NCBI GenBank assembly: GCA_016290295.1
Contig: JAEETJ010000003.1
Coordinates: 62,001-126,000, forward strand
Direction: 5' to 3'
Length of the DNA stretch: 64,000 nt
Origin: Bacteroidales bacterium
Lineage (GTDB): Bacteria > Bacteroidota > Bacteroidia > Bacteroidales > WCHB1-69
The notes under the pieces are model-generated. The model saw nothing but the letters and a program-made list of their open reading frames with translations. It was not told the origin of the DNA and ran no database searches. Position numbers and translations under genes: made by a program. Positions 8,554 to 16,740 of this stretch are shown here, in pieces. Position 1 is the stretch's first letter. Each line of letters begins with the position of its first letter.

Positions 8554-10473
8554 ATGAGAAGGTTTTTGAAAAGATTGGCTATAGTTTTGTTTGGCAGGTC
8601 CTCGTCCCACTCGTTTCCAAGGATTTGGATTTTGCTGTTTGACTGTGTTTTGGTATTGTCAGCCTATATCATGATCATGGGTATTCAATGGTATGCCATT
8701 CCCAATACCATGACAGCACAGGCGATAGCCGAACAGTCACTCTCCGTTTTTCTGGCTTTTCTGCTGGCTTTTCTTCTGACTAAGTCGTACAATGGCATGT
8801 TGCGCTATTCGGGTTTCCGTGATATTTTGAGAATATCTGGAGCCTGCTTGCTCGCTATGGTATTTCTTTTTGTGGGGAAATTTATTGTCACACAGGTTAG
8901 AATTGAAGCCCTGTCATTCTTCCCATCGTACTATAAGGTGTTTGCCATCACGTTTATGGCTATGCTGATGCTCACGATTTCGCGTTTGGTAATCAGACGA
9001 ATTTATAATGAGTATTTCAGAAAAACCACCAAAACGGTCAACGTGATTATCTATGGGGCTGGAGATGCAGGGCCCATTACCCAAAATGCCTTGGCCCAGG
9101 ATACTTCATGCCAATACAATATCATTTCCTTTGTGGATGACGCCAAGCAGAAAATCGGAAAATCTATCAACGGTACGCTGGTGCGTAGTGCCGCGGAAGT
9201 GTTGAACCATGAGTTCATTAATAAGTATGGCGTCACCACTATGATTATTGCTATTCCGAGTTTGACCAGAGCACAACAACAGGGCATTATCAATAAGGGT
9301 TTGGATTTGGGACTGAATGTGAAGTCGGTGCCCCATGTGAGTACTTGGATTGATAACTCGTTGACATCAAATCAGATAGAGGATATTAAAATTGAGGATT
9401 TGTTAGGGCGTGATGCTATTATTCTGGGACATGAGGATGTGCGAAAAGAGTTGGAAGGAAAAGTGGTGATGGTTACCGGTGCGGCAGGCTCTATCGGTAG
9501 CGAAATCTGCCGTCAGGTGCTGCATTATAATCCTGCCCGTCTGGTTATGGTCGATCAGGCGGAATCTCCCATTTATGACTTGCAATTTGAACTGTGCCGT
9601 AAGGAACCTTTTGCATCAATGAGCATTCCTGTTGATTTTGTGGTGGCCAATGTGAAAGACAAGGCCAGAATGGAAGAACTATTTGCTGAATACCATCCTC
9701 AGCTGGTCTATCATGCTGCCGCCTATAAGCATGTGCCTTTGATGGAGCAGTTCCCTTACGAGGCCGTGCTGGTGAATGTTTTTGGCACCAAAAATGTCGC
9801 TGATTTGGCTGTGAAATACAAGGCGGAGAAGTTTGTGATGATATCTACCGATAAGGCGGTGAATCCCACCAATGTGATGGGAGCGACCAAACGTATGGCG
9901 GAAATTTATACCCAAAGTCGCCATGTGAATGGAACCAAGTTCATCACTACCCGTTTTGGCAATGTATTAGGCTCCAACGGTTCGGTTATCCCCTTGTTTA
10001 AGAAACAGTTGGCACAGGGTGGACCGCTAACGGTGACCGATGAGAATATCATCCGTTATTTTATGACCATTCCCGAGGCGTGTAGCTTGGTGCTGAAGGC
10101 CTCGGCCATGGGTGAGGATGGCAATATCTTTGTCTTTGACATGGGTAAGCCCGTGAGAATTTATGACCTGGCGCAGAAGATGATAAAACTGTCGGGAATG
10201 ACAGACGTGCAGATAGAAATCACAGGCTTGCGCCCTGGTGAAAAACTCTACGAGGAACTGCTGGCCACCAAGGAAAATACAATACCTACCAATATTCCGC
10301 AAATTATGCGGGCAAAAGTGCGGGAGTATGACAGCGAAACCGTGGATAAACAGTTGGAAGAGCTACGGGAAGCATTGTCATCACTCGACGATTTTGCTAT
10401 CGTGGCCAAAATGAAAGAGATTATACCCGAATACGTTAGCAACAACTCGGAATTCTCGGTTTTGGACAAATAA
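8554..10473 (+). CDS. Membrane-bound nucleoside-diphosphate sugar 4,6-dehydratase (PglF/WbpM/CapD type)
   Basis: Converts UDP-GlcNAc or a related sugar to the 4-keto-6-deoxy form. The 639-residue protein has the expected three parts: four N-terminal transmembrane helices (about residues 20-145), a CoA-binding-like Rossmann domain (from about 165, VIIYGAGDAG) and a C-terminal SDR domain (from about 300) with VTGAAGSIGSE, HAAAYKHVPLM, ISTDKA (T432, D433, K434) and NVMGATK. The Met in the place of the classical SDR tyrosine is characteristic of this enzyme group. With the aminotransferase directly upstream it forms the first two steps of a 4-amino-4,6-dideoxy sugar route such as that to bacillosamine. 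Confidence 0.94.
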   Translation: MRRFLKRLAIVLFGRSSSHSFPRIWILLFDCVLVLSAYIMIMGIQWYAIPNTMTAQAIAEQSLSVFLAFLLAFLLTKSYNGMLRYSGFRDILRISGACLLAMVFLFVGKFIVTQVRIEALSFFPSYYKVFAITFMAMLMLTISRLVIRRIYNEYFRKTTKTVNVIIYGAGDAGPITQNALAQDTSCQYNIISFVDDAKQKIGKSINGTLVRSAAEVLNHEFINKYGVTTMIIAIPSLTRAQQQGIINKGLDLGLNVKSVPHVSTWIDNSLTSNQIEDIKIEDLLGRDAIILGHEDVRKELEGKVVMVTGAAGSIGSEICRQVLHYNPARLVMVDQAESPIYDLQFELCRKEPFASMSIPVDFVVANVKDKARMEELFAEYHPQLVYHAAAYKHVPLMEQFPYEAVLVNVFGTKNVADLAVKYKAEKFVMISTDKAVNPTNVMGATKRMAEIYTQSRHVNGTKFITTRFGNVLGSNGSVIPLFKKQLAQGGPLTVTDENIIRYFMTIPEACSLVLKASAMGEDGNIFVFDMGKPVRIYDLAQKMIKLSGMTDVQIEITGLRPGEKLYEELLATKENTIPTNIPQIMRAKVREYDSETVDKQLEELREALSSLDDFAIVAKMKEIIPEYVSNNSEFSVLDK

Positions 10474-10506
10474 GAAAATTATATACCATCTGAAAAATCA
10501 GAATAA

Positions 10507-11202
10507 ATGACAAACACAATGGACGATAAAAACATACTATCAAACAATAGTGAATCCCATGGCTTGGGCTACTTGCTTAAGTTGGCTTACCGCTTGCGAT
10601 ATTGGATATTAGGATGTGTTGCGATACTGGGATTGGCAGTGTTCATTATGCTGCGCTTCATTCCCCGTCAGTACGAACGTACCATCGTTTTGAAAGTGGA
10701 TATGAGTGCTTATAATATGATGAGCGATTCACTGATGGATGAGCAGGGCAATAAAGTGGAATTTGTGCGCGACCGCATGGAATCCAAAGTGCAGCTGTTA
10801 CAGTCAAAACCAGTGGTGCAGCAGGCTATGAAATTAATGGTGGAGCAGAATGGCAATACCCACGCGGAAACGATAGAGCTATACAGCCACAACAAGCCCA
10901 ATTTGACTGCCCATTACTCCAAATATTCTGATGTGATACGTTTATCGTTCAAATCTGCGGATACGGTACAGGCCGATGCTTTCCTACTCTGTCTGGTGGA
11001 CAGTTATAATGATGCTGTCGCCCAGCAGGAAGAGTATGACCATGCTTTTATCACGGTGATAGATCCGCCTCAAGGTGCTGACAAACCGGTGTATCCACAC
11101 GCAAAGGCATTGTATCTTTTGGCATTTGTCTTGGGTGTTTTGGTGCCCCTGACTTGGGTGGAATTGAAGGATTGGTGGTTGCAAATGAAAAATCAACAAT
11201 AA
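10507..11202 (+). CDS. Wzz-like chain-length determinant / polysaccharide co-polymerase
   Basis: An inner-membrane protein with two transmembrane helices (about residues 30-52 and 199-219) flanking a periplasmic domain of about 145 residues. This is the topology of Wzz proteins, which set polysaccharide chain length with the Wzy polymerase. Before the second helix is the family-typical proline motif (PPQGADKPVYPHA). At 231 residues it is on the short side and has no cytoplasmic tyrosine-kinase domain. It starts 33 bases after the dehydratase stop. An in-frame ATG at 10519 is an alternative start. Similarity outside the TM2 region is weak, so the call rests on topology, the proline motif and position. 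Confidence 0.78.
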   Translation: MTNTMDDKNILSNNSESHGLGYLLKLAYRLRYWILGCVAILGLAVFIMLRFIPRQYERTIVLKVDMSAYNMMSDSLMDEQGNKVEFVRDRMESKVQLLQSKPVVQQAMKLMVEQNGNTHAETIELYSHNKPNLTAHYSKYSDVIRLSFKSADTVQADAFLLCLVDSYNDAVAQQEEYDHAFITVIDPPQGADKPVYPHAKALYLLAFVLGVLVPLTWVELKDWWLQMKNQQ

Positions 11203-11247
11203 AACTGAAAGCATATAGAAATAATTGATTATCAAATATATATCAAA

Positions 11248-13380
11248 ATGAAAAGGTTCCTTATTGTTTTGCTTGTCTTTTCCTTTGTGTTTACAGGAAA
11301 AGTATGGGCGCAAAGTAGGGTGGATAATTTCCAACCTCTGCAGTCGGAAGGTGATTTTCCCGCTGATTTCAGCAATACCATGCAGCAGAAGACCAATGCA
11401 AAAGATTATAATGATTTTTTGTACGAGTTGATAAAGGAGGGTAGGGTATTGTATGGCACGCCGCTGAATGAATACGTGGATCACATCGCCGACAATTTGT
11501 TGAAAGATTACCCGCAGCTTCGGTCAGAGTTGCGTTTTTACATTCTGAAGTCTCCGGAAGTAAATGCGTATTCCACAGAACAGGGACGGATTTTTGTGAA
11601 TGTGGGTTTGCTGGCACAGGTGTCCAATGAGGCCGAGCTGGCATTTGTGATTGCCCATGAAATCGCCCATTATGCGGAACACCATAAACTTCAGTTTGAC
11701 TACAATAGCCGGAAACAGGGCTCTGATTTTGTGTCGTATTTTCTGACCTATCAAAGCCGCTCCCGTGAGCAGGAATCCGAGGCCGACAGAGTTGCTATTG
11801 AGCGTTACTTCAGCCATTCCCCCTATAGCTATTCGGTGATGGATGGGGTTTTTGATGTGTTGCAGTATGGCGACCTGCCTTTCGATGAAATCAGTTTCGA
11901 CAAGCAATACGTGGAAACCTCATTCTATCAATTCCCTGATAATTATTTCCTTCAAAATGTGGCTCCCATAACAGATCGGTCCGGAATTATTGATACCATA
12001 TTCACGCATCCGAATCTTGTGAAACGTCGTGCCGCGGCCAAATCGCAGATAGCTAATTTGTCGAATGAGGGACGCCGGACTTTTGTTCAGTCGGAGGAAC
12101 TTTTTAAGGAAATTCGCAGTTTGGCCCGATTGGAGTGTATCCATCTGTGGTTGGTAACCCATCAATATGACAAGGTTATCTATAATGGTTATGTGCTGAA
12201 AAGGGAGATGCCCAACAATAGTTTTGTGGACAAAGCGATGGTGTATGCTTTCTATGGTTTTTCCAAACATAAAAACTATAGCCAGACTAACCAAACACTC
12301 AGTCCTTATAAGAAGGTGGAAGGGGAAATGCAGCAAGTGTCTTATTTCCTGTCAAAAATGTCCAGATCAGAAACTTCCCTTTTGGCTTTGCGGCAAACTT
12401 GGCAGGCCATGACAAAATATCCTGAAGATACCTGCTATATGGAATTGTTGAAGGATGAGGTCAGGGATGTTTTTGTGAAGAATAAGATGAAATATACCGA
12501 TTTCTCAGACTATCCGATGGGCTTTGATTTGGGCTCATTGGAGACTATGCCGAAAAGTCTGCGTGACAGCAGCCAGTATACCAGCAAATATGAAAAGCTG
12601 AGACATGGCAACCAGCCGGATATGGTGAAACCTACGTCAAAGTTCAAGACGGCGAATTATATGCTGGTGGACATCCATCGTGATTCACTGCTGCAGGCTC
12701 TGATGAATTCTGCGATTCAGGATGAGGAAAATCAGCAGATTTTGGATGCTATTTCCACACCCCAGGCCACGGACCTATCGAAAATATTGATTGTTCAGCC
12801 GATTTGTTATGTTCATCCAAACAAGGAAGATTTTAAATCTCTCATGAAAGCGTCTAAGAAAAGCGACAAATTGGAAGTGCGCTTGACTGACAATATTTTG
12901 AAGAGTGCCAAGAAACTGAAATTGAATCCACTATATTTTGACAATAAAACGTTGAAAGAATTTGATACCCAGCAGTATAACGATTATGCTACGTTGCAAC
13001 AATGGTACCGGGAATACAAGATTGCCAGTGGTATGGAAATGTGTTACCAGCAGCGTGAGGATTTGTCGCGTATCGCAAAAACCATGGACTGCAGCAAGAT
13101 TTGCTTGGTGGTGACCACCTGTTCCCATCACAGTTTCTTCTCGTACTACAAACTTCAATCTCTGATTTTCTCTGTTTTCTGTCCCTATACACTTCCATTT
13201 GCGGTAGCGCAATTGGCAATGCCGCGATACTGTACCAATGTGGATGTGGTGATTACGGATTTCACAACAGGAAAACAGGATTTGCACAGTTCCAACAATT
13301 ACTACTCCACCATGAGTGAATCCTATTTGAATGCGGATGTTTATGATGAATTATATAAATATGTGAAAGGAACGAAATGA
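11248..13380 (+). CDS. Exported M48-family metallopeptidase with large C-terminal extension
   Basis: A signal peptide (residues 1-21, ending VWA-Q) is followed by an M48 peptidase domain: HEIAH at 137-141 supplies two zinc ligands and the catalytic Glu, and SREQESEADRVAIERY (172-187) supplies the third ligand in the E-x-x-x-D pattern. It lacks the transmembrane helices of HtpX/Ste24 and looks like periplasmic BepA/LoiP-type peptidases that act in outer-membrane assembly. The 330 or so residues after the protease domain match nothing I recognise. The stop overlaps the next ATG (ATGA), so it is translationally coupled to a small outer-membrane protein. Its place at the end of a polysaccharide cluster hints at a role in export or envelope quality control. 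Confidence 0.85.
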   Translation: MKRFLIVLLVFSFVFTGKVWAQSRVDNFQPLQSEGDFPADFSNTMQQKTNAKDYNDFLYELIKEGRVLYGTPLNEYVDHIADNLLKDYPQLRSELRFYILKSPEVNAYSTEQGRIFVNVGLLAQVSNEAELAFVIAHEIAHYAEHHKLQFDYNSRKQGSDFVSYFLTYQSRSREQESEADRVAIERYFSHSPYSYSVMDGVFDVLQYGDLPFDEISFDKQYVETSFYQFPDNYFLQNVAPITDRSGIIDTIFTHPNLVKRRAAAKSQIANLSNEGRRTFVQSEELFKEIRSLARLECIHLWLVTHQYDKVIYNGYVLKREMPNNSFVDKAMVYAFYGFSKHKNYSQTNQTLSPYKKVEGEMQQVSYFLSKMSRSETSLLALRQTWQAMTKYPEDTCYMELLKDEVRDVFVKNKMKYTDFSDYPMGFDLGSLETMPKSLRDSSQYTSKYEKLRHGNQPDMVKPTSKFKTANYMLVDIHRDSLLQALMNSAIQDEENQQILDAISTPQATDLSKILIVQPICYVHPNKEDFKSLMKASKKSDKLEVRLTDNILKSAKKLKLNPLYFDNKTLKEFDTQQYNDYATLQQWYREYKIASGMEMCYQQREDLSRIAKTMDCSKICLVVTTCSHHSFFSYYKLQSLIFSVFCPYTLPFAVAQLAMPRYCTNVDVVITDFTTGKQDLHSSNNYYSTMSESYLNADVYDELYKYVKGTK

Positions 13381-14138
13381 AAAGATTGATCATTATATTA
13401 GCTTTGATTTTTGCCGGAGGTTCTCTCTTTCCGCAAAATCCCGGTTACATGGGACGACATGTGATGTTTAATATGGAGATGTATTTCTCACCTTCATGGA
13501 GGAACCCTAATGCGGTGGCCGAGGCGATGATAGCCAAAGGCTGGTCAGGAAAAACCGCTAATTATTTTGGCCTGAATTATTTCCTTTCACCGAATGTGGA
13601 GGTCATTGTTTGGCGAAAGGGTACTGTGGGTGCGGGCTACAACTACTATAAGTCCCCCTTCGTATTGTCGCGTTCATCGGGCTCACTATTTTCATATAAT
13701 TATGATACTTCTCCGAAGCCTGTCATGACCGCCCATGGCTTTAATGTTTTTTACAAACAGTATCTTGGGTCAACGATGGCGCCTATGGGTCAGTATCTGA
13801 AATTCACTTTCGATGGTTATTTCTACAAGTATGTGTTGCCGAATGAGTCTATATTGTATGACCATTATGCGTATTATAGTGACGAGAGCGAACTGGTGGA
13901 TCAACCGCTAACAGGAAAAAGCATGTTGTTTGGCTTCAAGGCCGAATACGGCTATGATTTCTTTGTGTTAAACTGTCTGAAGCTGTCGATGGGTGTCTCT
14001 TTAGGAACCACCTTTGGCGGCTACAAGGCCATAAATCGCGAGAAGTACGACCATACGGTGACGGATTATGCTGATAACCGCTTGCTCAATGCATACTGGT
14101 TCGGTATCAAATTAGGCGTGGGCTTTTTGACGTTCTAA
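13377..14138 (+). CDS. Small outer-membrane beta-barrel-like protein
   Basis: A 253-residue protein with a signal peptide (cleavage near GGSLFPQ-N) and many short alternating, aromatic-rich strands (for example YNYYKSPF and LKFTFDGYFYKYV). It ends in GIKLGVGFLTF, a terminal aromatic typical of outer-membrane barrels. The length suits an 8- to 10-strand barrel. It overlaps the M48 peptidase gene by 4 bases, so the peptidase and the barrel may be made together. I do not recognise a named family. A lipoprotein or T9SS signal is absent. Confidence 0.68.
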   Translation: MKRLIIILALIFAGGSLFPQNPGYMGRHVMFNMEMYFSPSWRNPNAVAEAMIAKGWSGKTANYFGLNYFLSPNVEVIVWRKGTVGAGYNYYKSPFVLSRSSGSLFSYNYDTSPKPVMTAHGFNVFYKQYLGSTMAPMGQYLKFTFDGYFYKYVLPNESILYDHYAYYSDESELVDQPLTGKSMLFGFKAEYGYDFFVLNCLKLSMGVSLGTTFGGYKAINREKYDHTVTDYADNRLLNAYWFGIKLGVGFLTF

Positions 14139-14181
14139 GAGCTTGGTAGAAATAAATGTCTCACCAATGCAAAAAAATTAT

Positions 14182-14475
14182 ATGACTACCTTTATCCCAA
14201 CCCCAATGGACACTTCCGATGTTGTCCTCCCCCAAGAACTTCTAGAATTGGGAGAAACCATAGCCCGGCATGTGCACGATGTTTGGTCGCAAAACCGTAT
14301 CCATGAAGGCTGGACCTATGGACCTGAACGCAATGATGCGTTGCGACAAACCCCTTGTCTTGTTCCTTATGAACAACTATCGGAAGAGGAAAAGGCATAC
14401 GACCGCAATACCGCTTTCAGCACACTTGAATTGATTTGTAAACTGGGTTATAAGATCGTAAAAAATGAAGAATAG
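14182..14475 (+). CDS. Stand-alone RyR-domain protein
   Basis: This 97-residue protein is almost entirely a ryanodine-receptor-type repeat (Pfam RyR). It shows HDVWSQNRIHEGWTYG, followed by PCLVPYEQLSEEEKAYDR and a helix TAFSTLELICKLGYKI, the conserved W-x-x-x-R, GW-x-YG and LVPY-x-x-L-x-x-x-EK-x-x-DR pattern. Bacteroides species carry similar short proteins; their ligand is not established. I prefer the ATG at 14182 (MTTFIPTPMDTSD). An ATG at 14167 and a TTG at 14143 are also in frame. The last 11 bases overlap the next gene, which encodes a channel-like protein that also ends in an RyR domain. Confidence 0.88.
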   Translation: MTTFIPTPMDTSDVVLPQELLELGETIARHVHDVWSQNRIHEGWTYGPERNDALRQTPCLVPYEQLSEEEKAYDRNTAFSTLELICKLGYKIVKNEE

Positions 14476-16360
14476 GAAATTTAATTTATGGAGCCGGATC
14501 CGTCAGGGTGTTGACCGTAAACTGACCGCCAGCATTTGGGTGCAGCTCGGGCTTTTTTTTAGCATATTCATGCTGGCACTGATATTCTTGTCCATCCTGT
14601 ATTCCATTACAGGGGTGGGGGGATTGCGGCAGGCCATGGCCGATATTTTCGGCCCTGACCAGTTTATCAATTATGCCTATCCCGAGGAAGGTGCTGCCTC
14701 AACTACTCCCGTGATTGTTTTGATTGTAACGGTGGTGGCTTGTGTCATTGGCGCGGTCATCTTCCACGGTCTGCTCATCGCCACGATTACCAACATCATC
14801 CAAACACGTGCCGACAAAGTGAAGGAAGGGGATGTGGAGTACAAATTTATGAATCATTACCTGATTCTTGGTTACAACGAGAAAATAGCTGCTCTTATAA
14901 AATCATTTGGTTCACAAAAAGACGCCGCTGAAAAGGCTCTCCCGGATATCGTGATTGCCGTGGAAAAGGATGTGCAGGTGCTTCGCGAAGAACTCGAGGT
15001 TCAATTGGACAAGTCATTGCGTGAACATATCACCCTGCTGCATGCGAATCGCACCAGTAAAGAGGACTTGCAACGCCTCTGTGTGGACCATGCCGCTCGC
15101 ATATACATTATCGGGGAAGAAGACGAAAACAACCACGACATCCGTAATATGGAATGTTACGGCCTTGTATCCGAATACAAAATCGACAGCTATGTCTATT
15201 TGAAAGAGCAGGATTTCTTCAACCTTGTGGCTCAGTACGGGCCGGAGGATATCGCGCATTTCCATATGTTTAACTATGAAGAACTTTGGAGTCGTAAGGT
15301 GTTGGTGGATCTCAATAATGAGTATGGGAAAGAGGCGAAGCTGGACTATCGTTCCGAAGAAGACAATATCGCCAAATGCCCGCAGAAACAGGTCCATTTG
15401 GTGGTGATGGGCATGACAGAGATGGGTGAGGCTCTCGCTCGGGAAACGGCTTTCGTTGCCCATTATCCCAACTTTATTACCCATAATATTCGCACAAAAA
15501 TCACTTGTGTGGACCCCAATATGGAACGTAAGATGAAGTCTTTCGTGGGACGCTATCAGACTTTCTTCCAGCATTGTCACTATACGTGTAGATGGTGGGA
15601 TAAAATAGGAGAGGAGAAGCTTTGCCAAAACACAATTGACGAAAAGAATGATTTCCTCGACATCGAATTTGAATTTATTGAAGCCGATGTGATGGATTAC
15701 CATGTGCTTAAGCTACTCAAAGAATGGAGCAATGACAGCTCGAACCAGTATCTCAATATTGCTTTCTGCCAGGATGATACAGAGGCTAATTTCCGTAATA
15801 GCCACCGTTTGCCCACGGAGGTGTATAAGTATAAAACGCCTGTATGGGTTTATGCTGAATACGATTCGAATACAAAGATGTTGGTTCATAAACGTTTTGA
15901 TACGATTCAATATTTTGGAGGATCCAATATTCTGGTTGAGGAGGACGCAATGGAATTGAAGTGGGCAAAATGTGTGAATTCGGTATATAATGAATTTTGG
16001 CCAGAAGGGAAAAAAGAATGGGAAGAAAGATCAATCAGTGAGCGTTGGTCAAATATAAATAATGCATTATCATTACCTTTTAAATTGCGTAGTATTGGTG
16101 CAGAGTATGTTGGTGGCAAAATTGTGAATGCTAATCTGACTGATAAGATTGTATGTCTTTTGGGTGAAGTGGAACACAATCGCTGGAATACAGAGAAGCT
16201 TTTATATGGCTATCGTCCCAATTCAATAGGCGAAACGCACGACAAAGCTAATTTTATTCATGCAGATATATGCCCCAATGCAGAACTGTCAGATGAGACC
16301 AAAGAAAAGGACAGGAAACTATTGTGTGTGTTGATAGAAACTATCAATACACAGTTGTAG
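14465..16360 (+). CDS. Two-TM channel-like protein with two RCK/TrkA-N-like domains and a C-terminal RyR domain
   Basis: A 631-residue inner-membrane protein. Transmembrane helices at about residues 24-48 and 82-112 flank a pore-loop-sized segment with no TVGYG filter. A cytoplasmic region follows with two Rossmann-like RCK modules, starting near HYLILGYNEKIAALIKSF (131-148) and near QVHLVVMGMTEMGEALA. This is the layout of CASTOR/POLLUX-type and prokaryotic RCK channels. The last 70 residues (EVEHNRWNTEKLLYGYRP, then CPNAELSDETKEKDRK) fit a divergent RyR domain. It overlaps the stand-alone RyR gene by 11 bases. I infer a ligand-gated ion channel or sensor in which both RyR domains take part. 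Ion and ligand are unknown. Confidence 0.8.
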   Translation: MKNRKFNLWSRIRQGVDRKLTASIWVQLGLFFSIFMLALIFLSILYSITGVGGLRQAMADIFGPDQFINYAYPEEGAASTTPVIVLIVTVVACVIGAVIFHGLLIATITNIIQTRADKVKEGDVEYKFMNHYLILGYNEKIAALIKSFGSQKDAAEKALPDIVIAVEKDVQVLREELEVQLDKSLREHITLLHANRTSKEDLQRLCVDHAARIYIIGEEDENNHDIRNMECYGLVSEYKIDSYVYLKEQDFFNLVAQYGPEDIAHFHMFNYEELWSRKVLVDLNNEYGKEAKLDYRSEEDNIAKCPQKQVHLVVMGMTEMGEALARETAFVAHYPNFITHNIRTKITCVDPNMERKMKSFVGRYQTFFQHCHYTCRWWDKIGEEKLCQNTIDEKNDFLDIEFEFIEADVMDYHVLKLLKEWSNDSSNQYLNIAFCQDDTEANFRNSHRLPTEVYKYKTPVWVYAEYDSNTKMLVHKRFDTIQYFGGSNILVEEDAMELKWAKCVNSVYNEFWPEGKKEWEERSISERWSNINNALSLPFKLRSIGAEYVGGKIVNANLTDKIVCLLGEVEHNRWNTEKLLYGYRPNSIGETHDKANFIHADICPNAELSDETKEKDRKLLCVLIETINTQL

Positions 16361-16377
16361 TTGTAAGTAGTTAAAAC

Positions 16378-16412
16378 AAAAAAAAAGCGACATATTCATG
16401 TCGCTTTTTTTT
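16378..16412. terminator. Bidirectional intrinsic terminator
   Basis: A 13-base stem (AAAAAAGCGACAT, loop ATTC, ATGTCGCTTTTTT) flanked by A and T runs works on both strands: for the RyR/channel operon from the left and for tRNA-Glu from the right. The hairpin begins 20 bases after the channel stop codon. Confidence 0.9.
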
Positions 16413-16413
16413 G

Positions 16414-16487
16414 TACTGCATGAGGGATTCGAACCCTCGATCCTCAGACTGAGAATCTGATGTCCTGGACCACTAGACGAATGCAGC
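16414..16487 (-). tRNA. tRNA-Glu (anticodon CTC)
   Basis: Read on the - strand, a 74-base cloverleaf folds cleanly. The acceptor stem is GCTGCAT/ATGCAGT (with a terminal G-U), the D arm contains TAGTGGTCCAGGA, and the anticodon stem-loop is CAGA-TTCTCAG-TCTG with CTC at positions 34-36. The T arm is GAGGG-TTCGAAT-CCCTC, and the discriminator base is A. CCA is not encoded, so the Cca enzyme (gene at about 48.5-49.9 kb) must add it. Confidence 0.95.
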
Positions 16488-16510
16488 GTTTCAGTTCTCA
16501 AATGAGGTTG

Positions 16511-16540
16511 CAAAAATACAACTTTTTTTTGAATTGACAA
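16511..16540 (-). promoter_or_regulatory. Bacteroidota-type promoter of tRNA-Glu
   Basis: On the - strand: TTG (16540-16538), 19-base spacer, TATTTTTG (16518-16511), which matches TAnnTTTG. Expected transcription start is about 20 bases before the mature tRNA 5' end. Confidence 0.75.
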
Positions 16541-16605
16541 TCAGCTTTCGGGGTTATACGAAAAAAATTTTGTAAATATCTGTTTGTTAATTGATTACAT
16601 GGTTT

Positions 16606-16668
16606 TGAATTCAAAATTCAAAATCCAAAATTCAATAATATGAATTCTGAATTTTGAACTTTGAATTA
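16606..16668. repeat. AT-rich AAATTC/GAATTT repeat tract
   Basis: Degenerate tandem and inverted copies of an AATTCAAAA-type unit; the left (ATTCAAAATTCAAAATC) and right (GAATTTTGAACTTTGAA) parts can pair. A similar tract is found near 28313-28345. It fills most of the gap between tRNA-Glu and the end of the 1,495-residue gene together with the two repeats listed next. Confidence 0.6.
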
Positions 16669-16681
16669 TTATAATTTTTTC

Positions 16682-16707
16682 GGCTGCCATAATATGACAG
16701 CCCTACA
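16682..16707 (-). repeat. REP-like palindromic element, copy 2
   Basis: On the - strand TGTAGGGCTGTCA, 5-base loop, TGGCAGCC: same head, stem and loop length as the copy at 1872-1897. It lies 25 bases beyond the stop codon of the large exported protein. Confidence 0.75.
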
Positions 16708-16740
16708 ACTATTAATTATTAATTGTTAACTATTAATTGT
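16708..16740. repeat. AT-rich ATTAATTATTAATTGTTAAC repeat
   Basis: TTAATTATTAATTGTTAAC-type intergenic repeat, closely similar in reverse complement to the tract at 40936-41041. It runs into the last codons of the gene on the - strand and supplies its terminal Asn-Asn and stop. Confidence 0.6.

Noticed and set aside
11203..11247. A promoter for the M48 gene
   Set aside because: No TAnnTTTG or -33 motif; the short A/T-rich gap fits read-through within the cluster.
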